Shown in pieces: positions 1 through 7,209 of a stretch of 13,118 nucleotides of DNA. Position 1 is the first letter of the stretch; every line of letters starts with the position of its first letter. The position numbers and the translations under genes were made by a program. The notes beneath the pieces are model-generated. The model was not told the origin of the DNA and made no database searches. It saw only the letters and a program-made list of their open reading frames with translations. The stretch comes from an uncultured Acetatifactor sp. Its GTDB lineage: Bacteria > Bacillota > Clostridia > Lachnospirales > Lachnospiraceae. The DNA is taken from positions 1-13,118 of the forward strand of contig CANQSE010000026.1 of NCBI GenBank assembly GCA_947626405.1, read 5' to 3'.

Positions 1-1488
1 ATCAGTCTCTCTCTTTGCGGGACCTCCGCAGCACGGGCATGTCGTGTTGACCCATTCTTCCATGGATGCAAGCGGCGATTCCCCGTTGTCTGTGGGCTCA
101 TAGCTTTCCACCTCGGGAAGCATAAGCGGCAGTTCGCTCTCGTCAATAGGCACAAAACCGCATTTTTCACATTTTACGATCGGTATGGGCTCTCCCCAGT
201 AACGCTGTCTGGAAAATACCCAGTCCCTCAGCTTGAAATTGGTCTTGCTGTGACCGATTCCCTTTTCCTCCAGAAATTCTATTATGCGCTTCTTTGCGTC
301 CGCCACGGAAAGTCCGTCCAGAAATTCGGAATTTACAAGCGTACCCGTCGCCACGTCCGTATAGACCTTATCCTGAACGCTGACAGGGCTTCCCGCCACC
401 ACCTCTATGATGGGCAGGTTAAATTTCTTTGCAAAATCCCAGTCTCTCTCGTCGTGGGCCGGCACCGCCATTATGGCTCCTGTTCCGTAAGTCATAAGCA
501 CATAATCAGAAACCCATATAGGTATCTGTCTGCCGTTTACGGGATTTGTGGCCGTTAATCCCCTGATCTCGACACCGGTCTTTTCCTTTGCCAGCTCAGT
601 CCTTTCAAAATCAGATTTTCTCGCCGCCTGCTCCCTGTATGCGGCAAGTTCATCATAATTTTGCAGTTCATCCTTATACTTTTCAATCAGCGGATGCTCC
701 GGGGACACCACCATGTAGGTTGCTCCAAACAGCGTGTCGGGACGGGTCGTATAAACGCGGAGTTTTTCTTCCTTTCCCGTCAGAGGGAAATCCACCTCAG
801 CGCCCTGTGATTTTCCGATCCAGTTTTTCTGCGAGACCTTCACGCGCTCGATGTAGTCAACCGTGTCAAGACCTTCTATAAGCTTGTCAGCATATTCCGT
901 GATCTTTAACATCCACTGGCTCTTTACCTTGCGGACCACCTCCGAACCGCAGCGCTCGCAGACACCGTTCACCACTTCCTCGTTTGCAAGTCCCACCTTG
1001 CAGGAGGTACACCAGTTTATGGGCATTTCAGTCTTATATGCCAGTCCGGCCTTGAAAAGCTTTAAAAATATCCACTGCGTCCACTTATAATACTGGGGAT
1101 CCGTTGTGTTTATCTCTCTCTCCCAGTCAAAGGAATAGCCAAGCGAGCGAAGCTGAGCCTTAAACCTCTCCACGTTGTTCTTTGTAACGATTTTGGGGTG
1201 GACATGGTTCTTGATTGCGTAGTTCTCAGTGGGGAGCCCAAAGGCGTCCCAGCCCATGGGATACAGTACATTATAGCCCTGCATGCGGCGCTTTCTGGCG
1301 ACAATGTCAAGCGCCGTGTAAGGTCTCGGGTGCCCCACATGCAGCCCCTGTCCCGAAGGATATGGGAACTCCACAAGCGCGTAATATTTAGGCTTGGAAT
1401 AATCGTCCGAGACTCTGAACGCCTTCTCCTCGTCCCATATGTCCTGCCATTTTTTCTCCACCTCATGATGGTTGTAAAGTTCTGCCAT
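1..1488 (-). CDS. leuS: Leucyl-tRNA synthetase, N-terminal part (truncated by window edge)
   Basis: Class I aminoacyl-tRNA synthetase that charges tRNA-Leu with leucine in the cytoplasm. The 496 visible codons read from [18 protein letters not shown]. The class I signature is GLHVGH (HIGH equivalent, about residues 48-53), followed by [17 protein letters not shown] zinc-binding insertion has paired CTSC and CERC motifs. The CP1 editing domain shows [12 protein letters not shown] and, later, [16 protein letters not shown], which is typical of LeuRS rather than IleRS or ValRS. A further CPCC motif lies at the window edge. The KMSKS loop, anticodon-binding and C-terminal domains would lie beyond position 1; bacterial LeuRS is usually a little over 800 residues, so about 60 percent is present. 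The ATG at 1488 follows AGAGGAGA at a normal distance. The gene has its own promoter and leader downstream of the EF-G-like gene. Confidence 0.97.
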   Translation of the reverse strand, partial: MAELYNHHEVEKKWQDIWDEEKAFRVSDDYSKPKYYALVEFPYPSGQGLHVGHPRPYTALDIVARKRRMQGYNVLYPMGWDAFGLPTENYAIKNHVHPKIVTKNNVERFKAQLRSLGYSFDWEREINTTDPQYYKWTQWIFLKLFKAGLAYKTEMPINWCTSCKVGLANEEVVNGVCERCGSEVVRKVKSQWMLKITEYADKLIEGLDTVDYIERVKVSQKNWIGKSQGAEVDFPLTGKEEKLRVYTTRPDTLFGATYMVVSPEHPLIEKYKDELQNYDELAAYREQAARKSDFERTELAKEKTGVEIRGLTATNPVNGRQIPIWVSDYVLMTYGTGAIMAVPAHDERDWDFAKKFNLPIIEVVAGSPVSVQDKVYTDVATGTLVNSEFLDGLSVADAKKRIIEFLEEKGIGHSKTNFKLRDWVFSRQRYWGEPIPIVKCEKCGFVPIDESELPLMLPEVESYEPTDNGESPLASMEEWVNTTCPCCGGPAKRETD

Positions 1489-1529
1489 ATATCTGTCTCC
1501 TCTCTTTTCTGCGTCGTTCTCCACACGAT

Positions 1530-1566
1530 AAAAGCCCTCTCGTCGCCTGTAGACGAAAGGGCTTTT
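1530..1566 (-). terminator. Strong hairpin in the leuS leader (attenuator or terminator)
   Basis: On the minus strand, AAAAGCCCTTTCGTC (1566-1552) pairs with GACGAGAGGGCTTTT (1544-1530). This gives a 15-bp stem with a single G-U wobble and a 7-base loop, ending in TTTT. It lies 41 bases before the leuS start. The T-run is short, so termination may be partial. The stem reads similarly on the plus strand. It could end transcripts of the EF-G-like gene, attenuate leuS, or both. Confidence 0.6.
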
Positions 1567-1654
1567 CCTACGCCGCTGCCTTTCTATTCCTGCAGTTTAC
1601 TGAAAGCCCGCGGACGCTGCTCTTATCCGTCTTTGTTCACATCCTGAAACTGCA
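1530..1654 (-). promoter_or_regulatory. Structured leuS leader RNA with alternative pairings
   Basis: Between the predicted leuS transcription start (near 1652) and the attenuator-like hairpin, the minus strand has a hairpin: CCGCGGGCTTTC (1613-1602) pairs with GAAAGGCAGCGG (1584-1573), with a small internal mismatch. The extreme 5' end TGCAGTTT (1654-1647) is perfectly complementary to AAACTGCA (1598-1591) in that hairpin's loop, so a pseudoknot is possible. GGGCTTT in the hairpin can instead pair with AAAGCCC in the 5' arm of the terminal hairpin. Exclusive pairings of this kind are the usual layout of transcription attenuation. GCGTCCGCGGGCTTT resembles the end of a T-box, but the AGGGTGGNACCGCG core is absent and the leader is too short for a full T-box, so I do not call one. 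Confidence 0.45.
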
Positions 1655-1658
1655 ATAT

Positions 1659-1687
1659 ATTTTATCCGTTTTACGACGGCATGTCAA
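1659..1687 (-). promoter_or_regulatory. leuS promoter
   Basis: On the minus strand a perfect -35 TTGACA (1687-1682) is followed by a 17-base spacer and the -10 box TAAAAT (1664-1659). It sits just past the stop of the EF-G-like gene and predicts a start near 1652, leaving a leader of roughly 160 bases before leuS. This matches the sigma-70/sigma-A consensus closely and is the best promoter in the window. Confidence 0.75.
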
Positions 1688-1700
1688 GCGTCATTGAAAA

Positions 1701-3794
1701 TCATTCCTCAGCGTTATTCTCAGCAACCTTTGCCGCTCTCTCGGCGACCTCTCTCTCCTGTACGTCGGACGGAGCCTGTTCATAACGTGCAAATTCATAG
1801 GAATACTCGCCGCGTCCTCCGGTCATGGAGCGCAGATCGGTGCAGTACCCGTACAGACTGCTCATCGGAATATCAGCCTCAATAACCTGTTTGCCGCCTG
1901 AAGCGGGGTTCATGCCGAGTACACGTCCCCTGCGCTTGTTGAGATCTCCCATGACGTCTCCCGTATAGGCGTCGGGCACAGTCACCTTTAAAGACGCGAT
2001 AGGCTCTAAAAGCACAGGCTTCGCTTCCATAAAGCCCTTTTTGAAAGCCTGAATAGTGGCTGTTTTAAACGCCTGCTCGGAAGAATCCACAGGGTGATAG
2101 GAGCCGTCGTACAAGACAGCCTTTACGCCCACCACGGGGTACGCTGCCATCGGTCCTCTGAGCACGGATTCCTGCAGCCCCTTCTCTACAGCGGGATAAT
2201 AATTCTTTGGCACTGCTCCGCCCACTACTTCCTGTTCAAATACATACGGCTGCTCAAGATCGCCGGATGGTGAAAACCTCATCTTCACGTGACCGTACTG
2301 TCCGTGTCCTCCGGACTGCTTCTTGTATTTGTATTCAACGTCCGACTGGCTGCGTATTGTCTCACGATAGGCAATCTTGGGTCTGTCCAGCTCAATCTCC
2401 ACCTTGTATTCGTTCAGCAGCCTGCTGGCCACGATCTCTAGGTGCTGCTCTCCCATTCCATAGAGAAGCATCTGGCGGTTCGCGGAATCGTTCACCATCC
2501 TTAAGGTGAGATCCTCATGGGTAATCTTCTGAAGCGCCTGCGAGATCTTATCGACATCGCTCTTGTTCCGGGGTTTGTAGCGCATATAGGTATATGGAGC
2601 GGATACCTCGAATCTGCCGTACTTGATTGGCGCAGTCTTTGTCGAAAGGCTGTCTCCCGTGCGCGCGGCGGTAAGCTTTGCCAGTGCGCCTATGTCTCCG
2701 GCGTGGAGCTCCGGTACCTCTATGGGCTTGTTGCCCTGAAGAATGTATAGCTTTCCTATCTTTTCCTCTATTTCCTTATCTACGTTGTAGATCAGATCGT
2801 CTGTCTTAAACACGCCGGAATTAATCTTTATCAGGGAGTATTTGCCGATAAACGGATCGACAATAGTCTTCCAGATGTAAGCTGATTTCGACTTTGAAAA
2901 ATCATAATCCGCATTGTAGATCTCGTTTGTCTTCATGTTTATTCCGGCAACTTTTCTGTTTTCGGGACTGGGCATATATTTCACAATATCGTCAAGCAGT
3001 GTATATACGCCCTGGCAGAGAGTATTCGAGCCCATTGTCATAGGGAAAATGCTGCAGTCGCAGACGTTGGTGCGCAGAGCCGCCCTGATCTCAGCCTCTG
3101 AAAAGGTCTCGCCGCCGAAATACCTCTCCATCATTTCCTCGCTCGTCTCCGCAACCGCCTCCATGAGCGTGTCCCTGCAGATTTGGAGATTCGCCTTATT
3201 GTACTCGGGCACCTCGCAGGGGACGACCTCCTTTCCCTGCCAGCGATTTCCTGTTTCCGTAACAACGTTTACATAACCCACAAATTTCTCATTTTCACGG
3301 ATGGGAAGGTGGAACGGCGCCATCTTCTTTCCATAGCTTGCTGTCATATCCTCTACAACCTGCCGGAAGGAAGCGTTGTCCACATCCATGTTTGACACAT
3401 ACACAATGCGCGGAAGCTTATATTTTTCACAGAGCTCCCATGCCTTAATTGTGCCGACCTCAATGCCCGCCTTTCCGTTCACGACGATGACAGCGGCGGC
3501 TGCCGCGCTCACAGCCTCCTCAACCTCTCCCACGAAATCGAAATATCCGGGGGTGTCGAGAATATTGATCTTGCAGCCCTCCCATTCTATGGGAATGACC
3601 GAGGTGTAGATCGAGAACTGGCGCTTCTGCTCCTCTTTGTTGTAATCGCTCAGCGTGTTTCCGTCAGTAACCTTCCCCATTCTGGATGTTATTCCGGAAA
3701 GATAAGCCATAGCCTCCGCCAGACTGGTCTTACCGCTGCCGCCATGACCAAGAAGTACAACATTGCGAATCTTGTCAGTTGTGTAAACTTTCAT
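1701..3794 (-). CDS. EF-G-like translational GTPase paralogue
   Basis: A full-length 697-residue relative of elongation factor G, the ribosomal translocase. The GTPase domain has the P-loop GHGGSGKTS (16-24), G3 DTPGYFD (80-86), a G4 position reading SNMD (134-137) where NKMD is usual, and a G5-like GSN (255-257). Domain II follows around 300-390. Domain III holds GMGEQHLEIV (446-455). Domain IV starts near KKQSGGHGQYGHV (491-503), and its tip loop GSYHPVDSSE (564-573) keeps the conserved His. Domain V runs to about 670, with an Ala/Glu-rich tail. The normal ERGITI-type switch I is replaced by KRQFSIYTS. Tyr stands where canonical EF-G has the catalytic His in switch II (DTPGH). These traits fit the EF-G-2/EF-G-like branch, not the housekeeping fusA of the str operon. 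The ATG follows GGAGGAGG at ideal spacing. Its precise role (accessory translocation, stress or slow-growth translation) cannot be read from sequence. Confidence 0.93.
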   Translation of the reverse strand: MKVYTTDKIRNVVLLGHGGSGKTSLAEAMAYLSGITSRMGKVTDGNTLSDYNKEEQKRQFSIYTSVIPIEWEGCKINILDTPGYFDFVGEVEEAVSAAAAAVIVVNGKAGIEVGTIKAWELCEKYKLPRIVYVSNMDVDNASFRQVVEDMTASYGKKMAPFHLPIRENEKFVGYVNVVTETGNRWQGKEVVPCEVPEYNKANLQICRDTLMEAVAETSEEMMERYFGGETFSEAEIRAALRTNVCDCSIFPMTMGSNTLCQGVYTLLDDIVKYMPSPENRKVAGINMKTNEIYNADYDFSKSKSAYIWKTIVDPFIGKYSLIKINSGVFKTDDLIYNVDKEIEEKIGKLYILQGNKPIEVPELHAGDIGALAKLTAARTGDSLSTKTAPIKYGRFEVSAPYTYMRYKPRNKSDVDKISQALQKITHEDLTLRMVNDSANRQMLLYGMGEQHLEIVASRLLNEYKVEIELDRPKIAYRETIRSQSDVEYKYKKQSGGHGQYGHVKMRFSPSGDLEQPYVFEQEVVGGAVPKNYYPAVEKGLQESVLRGPMAAYPVVGVKAVLYDGSYHPVDSSEQAFKTATIQAFKKGFMEAKPVLLEPIASLKVTVPDAYTGDVMGDLNKRRGRVLGMNPASGGKQVIEADIPMSSLYGYCTDLRSMTGGRGEYSYEFARYEQAPSDVQEREVAERAAKVAENNAEE

Positions 3795-3870
3795 ATAAGC
3801 CTCCTCCGAATTTCAGATTTATGGGTATTCTGCCATATCATTCTCAGAATTTTTAAACTCCCATAAGGAC

Positions 3871-3899
3871 ATTTTACTAAATTAATAATTAATTTACAA
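3871..3899 (-). promoter_or_regulatory. Candidate promoter of the EF-G-like gene
   Basis: On the minus strand, TTGTAA (3899-3894), a 17-base spacer and TAAAAT (3876-3871) lie about 75 bases before the ATG at 3794. The match is reasonable, but the region is very AT-rich, so chance boxes are likely. The spacer holds a perfect palindrome. Confidence 0.5.
3878..3896. repeat. 19-bp perfect palindrome, possible operator
   Basis: TAAATTAAT, a central A, and ATTAATTTA form a perfect 9+1+9 inverted repeat. It fills the spacer and overlaps the -35 box of the candidate EF-G-like promoter, and touches the -35 region of the divergent candidate promoter. The placement suits a repressor site, but AT-rich sequence produces such palindromes readily. 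Confidence 0.35.
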
Positions 3900-3926
3900 G
3901 ACAATTCACTAAAAAACAACTATAAT
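3898..3926 (+). promoter_or_regulatory. Candidate promoter of the metallopeptidase gene
   Basis: AAGACA (3898-3903), a 17-base spacer and a perfect TATAAT (3921-3926) on the plus strand. The -35 matches TTGACA at four of six bases. A start near 3933 would place the whole 14-bp repeat array in the 5' untranslated region. Confidence 0.45.
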
Positions 3927-3946
3927 AATCATTAGTCCGGCGCTTT

Positions 3947-4074
3947 GATGTTTTAGGACGGATGCTTTAAGGACAGATGCTTTGGGATAGGTGCTTTAGG
4001 ATGGATGCTTTATGGTGAATGTTTCAGGATGAATGTTTCAGGGTAGATACTTTAAGTATGAAAATTTCAGGATG
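3947..4074 (+). repeat. Degenerate 14-bp tandem repeat array before the metallopeptidase gene
   Basis: About nine head-to-tail units of 14 bases (two are 15), with a consensus near GATGCTTTAGGATG. Units begin at 3947, 3961, 3976, 3990, 4004, 4018, 4032, 4046 and 4060. The left units favour GATGCTTT and the right ones AATGTTTCAG, as expected when an array expands in blocks and then diverges. The period is not a multiple of three, so it is unlikely to be coding. Several units contain AGGATG or AGGATGAATG, which resembles a ribosome binding site plus start codon and makes the true start of the downstream gene uncertain. Confidence 0.75.
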
Positions 4075-4083
4075 GGGACCAAC

Positions 4084-4512
4084 ATGCAGGATCAGATAAT
4101 ATTTCTCAGCCCGTCTGAGACAAGACGGCTCAGAGCGTTTGAAAAAAGGTACCGTGAAGCGGCACGAAATATAATAAGGGAGCGGGTGGAGCATTACCAC
4201 CCGCTCACCGGCGGAAACTATAATTCAATAACAATACGCGACCAGAAAAGCCGCTGGGGAAGCTGTTCCTCCCGCGGGACACTCTCGTTTAACTACAGGC
4301 TTATCTTTGCCCCGCCGGACGTTCTTGACTATGTGGTGGTGCATGAGCTCTGCCACCTTACCCACATGAACCACTCCAAAGACTTCTGGCGCATGGTGGA
4401 GAGTATTATGCCCGACTACCGCGTCCACAAAAAATGGCTTAAAGAGCACGGCGGCGAGTTAAGTCCCGTCTTGCGCATGCAGGAGCTCGGCATCCCCCTG
4501 AAGCTTGACTGA
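4084..4512 (+). CDS. Short YgjP/DUF45-type zinc metallopeptidase
   Basis: A 142-residue protein of the YgjP-like (DUF45, M48-like) metal-dependent hydrolase family. The family core is clear: QKSRWGSCSSRGTLSFN (about 54-70), then YVVVHELCHLTHMNHSKDFW (83-102). HELCH supplies His87, Glu88 and His91, and His97 is the likely third zinc ligand. The tail PDYRVHKKWLKEHGG is also typical. Many relatives carry an extra N-terminal beta domain of roughly 80-90 residues; it is missing here and the upstream sequence is a non-coding repeat, so this is a short form. In-frame ATGs also occur at 4033 and 4072. I prefer 4084 because it follows GGGGA by five bases and avoids translating the repeat, but the choice is uncertain. 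The substrate is unknown. It is the only plus-strand gene and ends 7 bp from the convergent lipoprotein gene. Confidence 0.85.
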   Translation: MQDQIIFLSPSETRRLRAFEKRYREAARNIIRERVEHYHPLTGGNYNSITIRDQKSRWGSCSSRGTLSFNYRLIFAPPDVLDYVVVHELCHLTHMNHSKDFWRMVESIMPDYRVHKKWLKEHGGELSPVLRMQELGIPLKLD

Positions 4513-4519
4513 ACCGTTA

Positions 4520-7159
4520 TCAGCGGCTCTCGTCAACATATATCTGGACTCTCCTCTGGATTATGTCGGCCACTTCCTCCGCCGACTTCTGTCCCTGGAA
4601 ATATGCCTCCATCTCCTCGCCGAGGATCTCCATGACGTTGTTGTTGTAATAATACGCCTGGTCTATTGAGCAGACATAATTTTTAAGCTCCTCAAGCTGC
4701 TCCTTTGTCATGGGCTCAAGAACAATTTCTTCGCCGTTCATATAGAAATACTCGTCGTACTCCTGTTTGTTGCCCTGCTCGTCAATATAATAAGGCTTCT
4801 CAAGAGCCTCCTGGGCCCTCTTTTCAAACGCATCCTTATCAACCGGGAAAGCATACAAATCGGTATCATTCTGATACTCGTCAGTCAGGTAATATCTCAA
4901 AAATTCCCATGCGCCGTCCTTGCTCTTTGAATCTTCAGCAATGCAGTAAGCCTCATTATACTCGACATACGCACCCTTTCCGTTGTCGCTCGGGAAGCCG
5001 ATATAACTCAAATCTCCCCCGAACGTTCCGTTAAGCGTGTAGTTGAACCGCGAAAGACTGCTGAGGTAGACGGTGTCTAAAATAGTCCTTCCGTCCCTGT
5101 ACTGGGATTCATAGTTCATCCAGTAATCTTCGGGATACTCAATCTCCTCCGGCAGGGAATTTGCAAACTTAAGCACATCGATAAACTGCTGGGAGTTAAA
5201 AGAGCATTTGCCGGTCTTTACGTCCACGAAGTCGCTCCCGCAGAACTGCATCACGTAATAGATAAAGTTCTGGCGGTTCATGTACTCAAACATATTGCTT
5301 CCCTCGGGCAGGCTTTCATTCAGCTTCATCATATCCTCCATGGTCCAGCCTGTTCTGTCTCCCACCACGGATTTCTTGCCCACCACCGTATTTACGCAGA
5401 AGCTCGGTATCAAATAATAAAGCTTCCCGTCAACCGAATATGCGTCGAATACGTTCTGAACAAATTCTTTCTCTGACAGTTCCTCATCTTCTTCGATAAA
5501 TTCATTGATGTCGGCGATCCAGCCCTTTGCTATATAGTTTTCCACGGGAATACCGTAGTTGACCACCAGGATATCAGGCATGTTTCCCGCTATAATATCA
5601 TTGTTAAGCCTTGTGCCTCCGGCGTCATCATCGCCGTAATTGTCATACTGGCCGTAATCTTCAATCGTAATCCTGTACTCCTGACTGCTTCTGTTATACT
5701 CGATCACCCTCTTTTTAAGGTCGTTATTAATATATTTGCCCGCTATAACAATAACCTTTTTGTCAGTAATATCTTCCGGAGCCACATAGGTAAACAAACC
5801 TGCCTTAAGGTTTTCATAATCATATGCCTCATAGAACATGCCTATCAGATGGGTGTCGTCAGTCTTTATCACATACGACAGCGAAGTCACATTAATGTCG
5901 GAGTTTATATAGTCGAGCACCTTTTTGGCCTCCTGATCCCCGATGCGATAGGAATACAGACCGGAGGAAGTGCTGTACATGAAGACGCCGTCCTCTCCCG
6001 TAGGCATCATCGGCGAATTGCTTGACGGCATAATATTTCCCGGGATCTCTACCTTATCACCAACCTTATCGGACACGGGATCATACTCTGCGGCATACTG
6101 CTTTGTCCAGTCGTTGGCATCGTTATAGAATACAAACGTTTTGCCGCCTGATCTCAAAATATACGAAAGATACCGGAAAACATCCTGAGTTTCCTGAGAC
6201 ATCTCCTTCTGCTCTCCAATCCGGCCCTCCGCGTCCACGCTTACCAGATAATATGATTCAGCGCTGCATATAAGATTTACCGAGCCGTCCTGTGAGGGAA
6301 TAATGCTCTGGATCCATGTGTCCGGCAAAGTGACTTCCGATTCCCACTTAAGTGATCCGTCGATATTCCAGCAGCATATATAAGTCCTGCTTGTGTCGTA
6401 ACCCATCGAATAATTGGAGTAATTGTAGTTTCTGATTCCGAAAATACAATCCGAACCGGCCACAATATTATCAAGCGAATTATACTCCCAGAAATCCGTG
6501 TAATTATATTCTTCATCTATTATGATGTCGCCATCCGGCAGCATGCCCGAGTCGTCTGCCGGAATATCAACGTCTCCGGCTTCATCCGCGTTTTCGTCGC
6601 CGTCCGCCGATTCATACGCGTTTTCGTCGCCGTCCCCTGTTTCGTCCGCGCCATCGTCGCCGTCCGCCGAATCGTCCGTGCCTTCATCGCTGTCCGCCGA
6701 ATCATCCACGCCTTCGTCGCTGTCCTCCGAATCGGTAGTAGATGCATTGCTCCTGGGCATTATAACGTCGTCATATCCTGCGTCCTGACCGTCAGCACCG
6801 TCCGCTCCCTGCATTTCCTCGTCGGTTATAACGGTTTTATTCATCTCAAGCTGCACGTCCTTTGCGTCGGAGCCGTCCATCTCAAACGACACAAGATGAT
6901 ACTGCAGGCTGCCGCTGGTATATTCCTCCACACGCATGACGCTGTAAATTCTGTCTCCCAGCCTGAAGCCTGCCAAAAGGCTGCTGTAATCCCCTCCCAG
7001 ATCAGGCAGCTTAAACTCCTCGAAGCTGTAGACATTCTCCTTCGCAAGGGCGTTTCTTTCATCATCCGCCCCCGATCCTCCGCAGGCGGTAAGCCCTCCT
7101 GCCGCAAGCGAAAGCGCCGTAACCACCGCAATCGCCCTTCCAAATAACCTTTTTTTCAT
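4520..7159 (-). CDS. Lipoprotein with propeller-like N-terminal region and family 1 solute-binding domain
   Basis: An 879-residue predicted surface lipoprotein. The signal peptide ends in the lipobox LTAC, with Cys26 as the lipidated residue. Residues about 40-110 and 225-460 contain recurring short beta-strand and turn motifs (for example CCWNIDGSLKWE, SYYLVSVDAEGRI, GVFMYSTSSGLYSYRIGD) suggesting a beta-propeller or similar sensor. Residues 146-205 are an Asp-rich 10-residue repeat. From about 465 the protein reads as an extracellular solute-binding protein of CUT1 importers: KKVIVIAGKYINNDLKKRVIEYNR, NNDIIAGNMPDILVVN (519-534), KGWIADINEFIEED and a Trp/Tyr-rich C-terminal lobe. Typical solute-binding proteins are 400-500 residues, so the N-terminal half is an addition. 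It is the last gene of the operon with the two permeases, which supports delivery of a sugar-like ligand to them. The ATG follows GGGAGG by seven bases. Confidence 0.94.
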   Translation of the reverse strand: MKKRLFGRAIAVVTALSLAAGGLTACGGSGADDERNALAKENVYSFEEFKLPDLGGDYSSLLAGFRLGDRIYSVMRVEEYTSGSLQYHLVSFEMDGSDAKDVQLEMNKTVITDEEMQGADGADGQDAGYDDVIMPRSNASTTDSEDSDEGVDDSADSDEGTDDSADGDDGADETGDGDENAYESADGDENADEAGDVDIPADDSGMLPDGDIIIDEEYNYTDFWEYNSLDNIVAGSDCIFGIRNYNYSNYSMGYDTSRTYICCWNIDGSLKWESEVTLPDTWIQSIIPSQDGSVNLICSAESYYLVSVDAEGRIGEQKEMSQETQDVFRYLSYILRSGGKTFVFYNDANDWTKQYAAEYDPVSDKVGDKVEIPGNIMPSSNSPMMPTGEDGVFMYSTSSGLYSYRIGDQEAKKVLDYINSDINVTSLSYVIKTDDTHLIGMFYEAYDYENLKAGLFTYVAPEDITDKKVIVIAGKYINNDLKKRVIEYNRSSQEYRITIEDYGQYDNYGDDDAGGTRLNNDIIAGNMPDILVVNYGIPVENYIAKGWIADINEFIEEDEELSEKEFVQNVFDAYSVDGKLYYLIPSFCVNTVVGKKSVVGDRTGWTMEDMMKLNESLPEGSNMFEYMNRQNFIYYVMQFCGSDFVDVKTGKCSFNSQQFIDVLKFANSLPEEIEYPEDYWMNYESQYRDGRTILDTVYLSSLSRFNYTLNGTFGGDLSYIGFPSDNGKGAYVEYNEAYCIAEDSKSKDGAWEFLRYYLTDEYQNDTDLYAFPVDKDAFEKRAQEALEKPYYIDEQGNKQEYDEYFYMNGEEIVLEPMTKEQLEELKNYVCSIDQAYYYNNNVMEILGEEMEAYFQGQKSAEEVADIIQRRVQIYVDESR
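6545..6724 (-). repeat. 30-bp coding tandem repeat: six Asp-rich decapeptides in the lipoprotein
   Basis: Residues 146-205 of the lipoprotein are six consecutive 10-residue units, beginning DSDEGVDDSA, DSDEGTDDSA, DGDDGADETG, DGDENAYESA, DGDENADEAG and DVDIPADDSG. The DNA shows the matching 30-bp period. The last copies are the most diverged. The DxDxG pattern resembles calcium-binding acidic loops, but calcium binding is inference. The array interrupts the propeller-like region and could be a flexible spacer of variable length between strains. Confidence 0.88.
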
Positions 7160-7180
7160 AATTTTTCCTCCCTTTTACAC

Positions 7181-7209
7181 GCCGCCCGCACTTTATTGAC
7201 ACGGGCAGC
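7181..7209 (-). other. GC-rich hairpin just before the lipoprotein ribosome binding site
   Basis: On the minus strand GCTGCCCG (7209-7202) pairs with CGGGCGGC (7188-7181), giving 8 bp with one G-U wobble and a 13-base loop. It ends about nine bases before the GGGAGG ribosome binding site. No T-run follows, so it is not a classical terminator. It could protect the 5' end of a processed lipoprotein mRNA, which would raise its level over the permease genes, as often happens for solute-binding protein genes. Confidence 0.35.

Noticed and set aside
1198..1647. Open plus-strand frame opposite leuS and its leader
   Set aside because: It is antisense to the well-supported leuS coding region and promoter leader, and its peptide has no recognisable family.
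1489..1700. Canonical T-box riboswitch before leuS
   Set aside because: The layout and CCGCGGGC sequence are suggestive, but the AGGGTGGNACCGCG core and a full stem I with specifier loop are not present in the 212-base gap.
3947..4074. CRISPR array
   Set aside because: Units are 14 bases, degenerate and directly adjacent with no spacers, and no cas gene is present.
4033..4083. N-terminal extension of the metallopeptidase from the ATG at 4033
   Set aside because: The extra 17 residues would be translated from the 14-bp repeat and show no family similarity; the start could still be there, so it is recorded as an alternative.
4513..4519. Terminator between the convergent metallopeptidase and lipoprotein genes
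   Set aside because: Only 7 bp separate the stops and I see no stem with a T-run there; any terminator would have to lie inside the coding regions.
6520..6788. Open frames on both strands over the 30-bp repeat of the lipoprotein, giving repetitive Ser/Pro- or Arg/Thr-rich peptides
   Set aside because: A 30-bp period is a multiple of three, so every frame across it gives a repetitive peptide and can stay open; only the lipoprotein frame continues into conserved domains.
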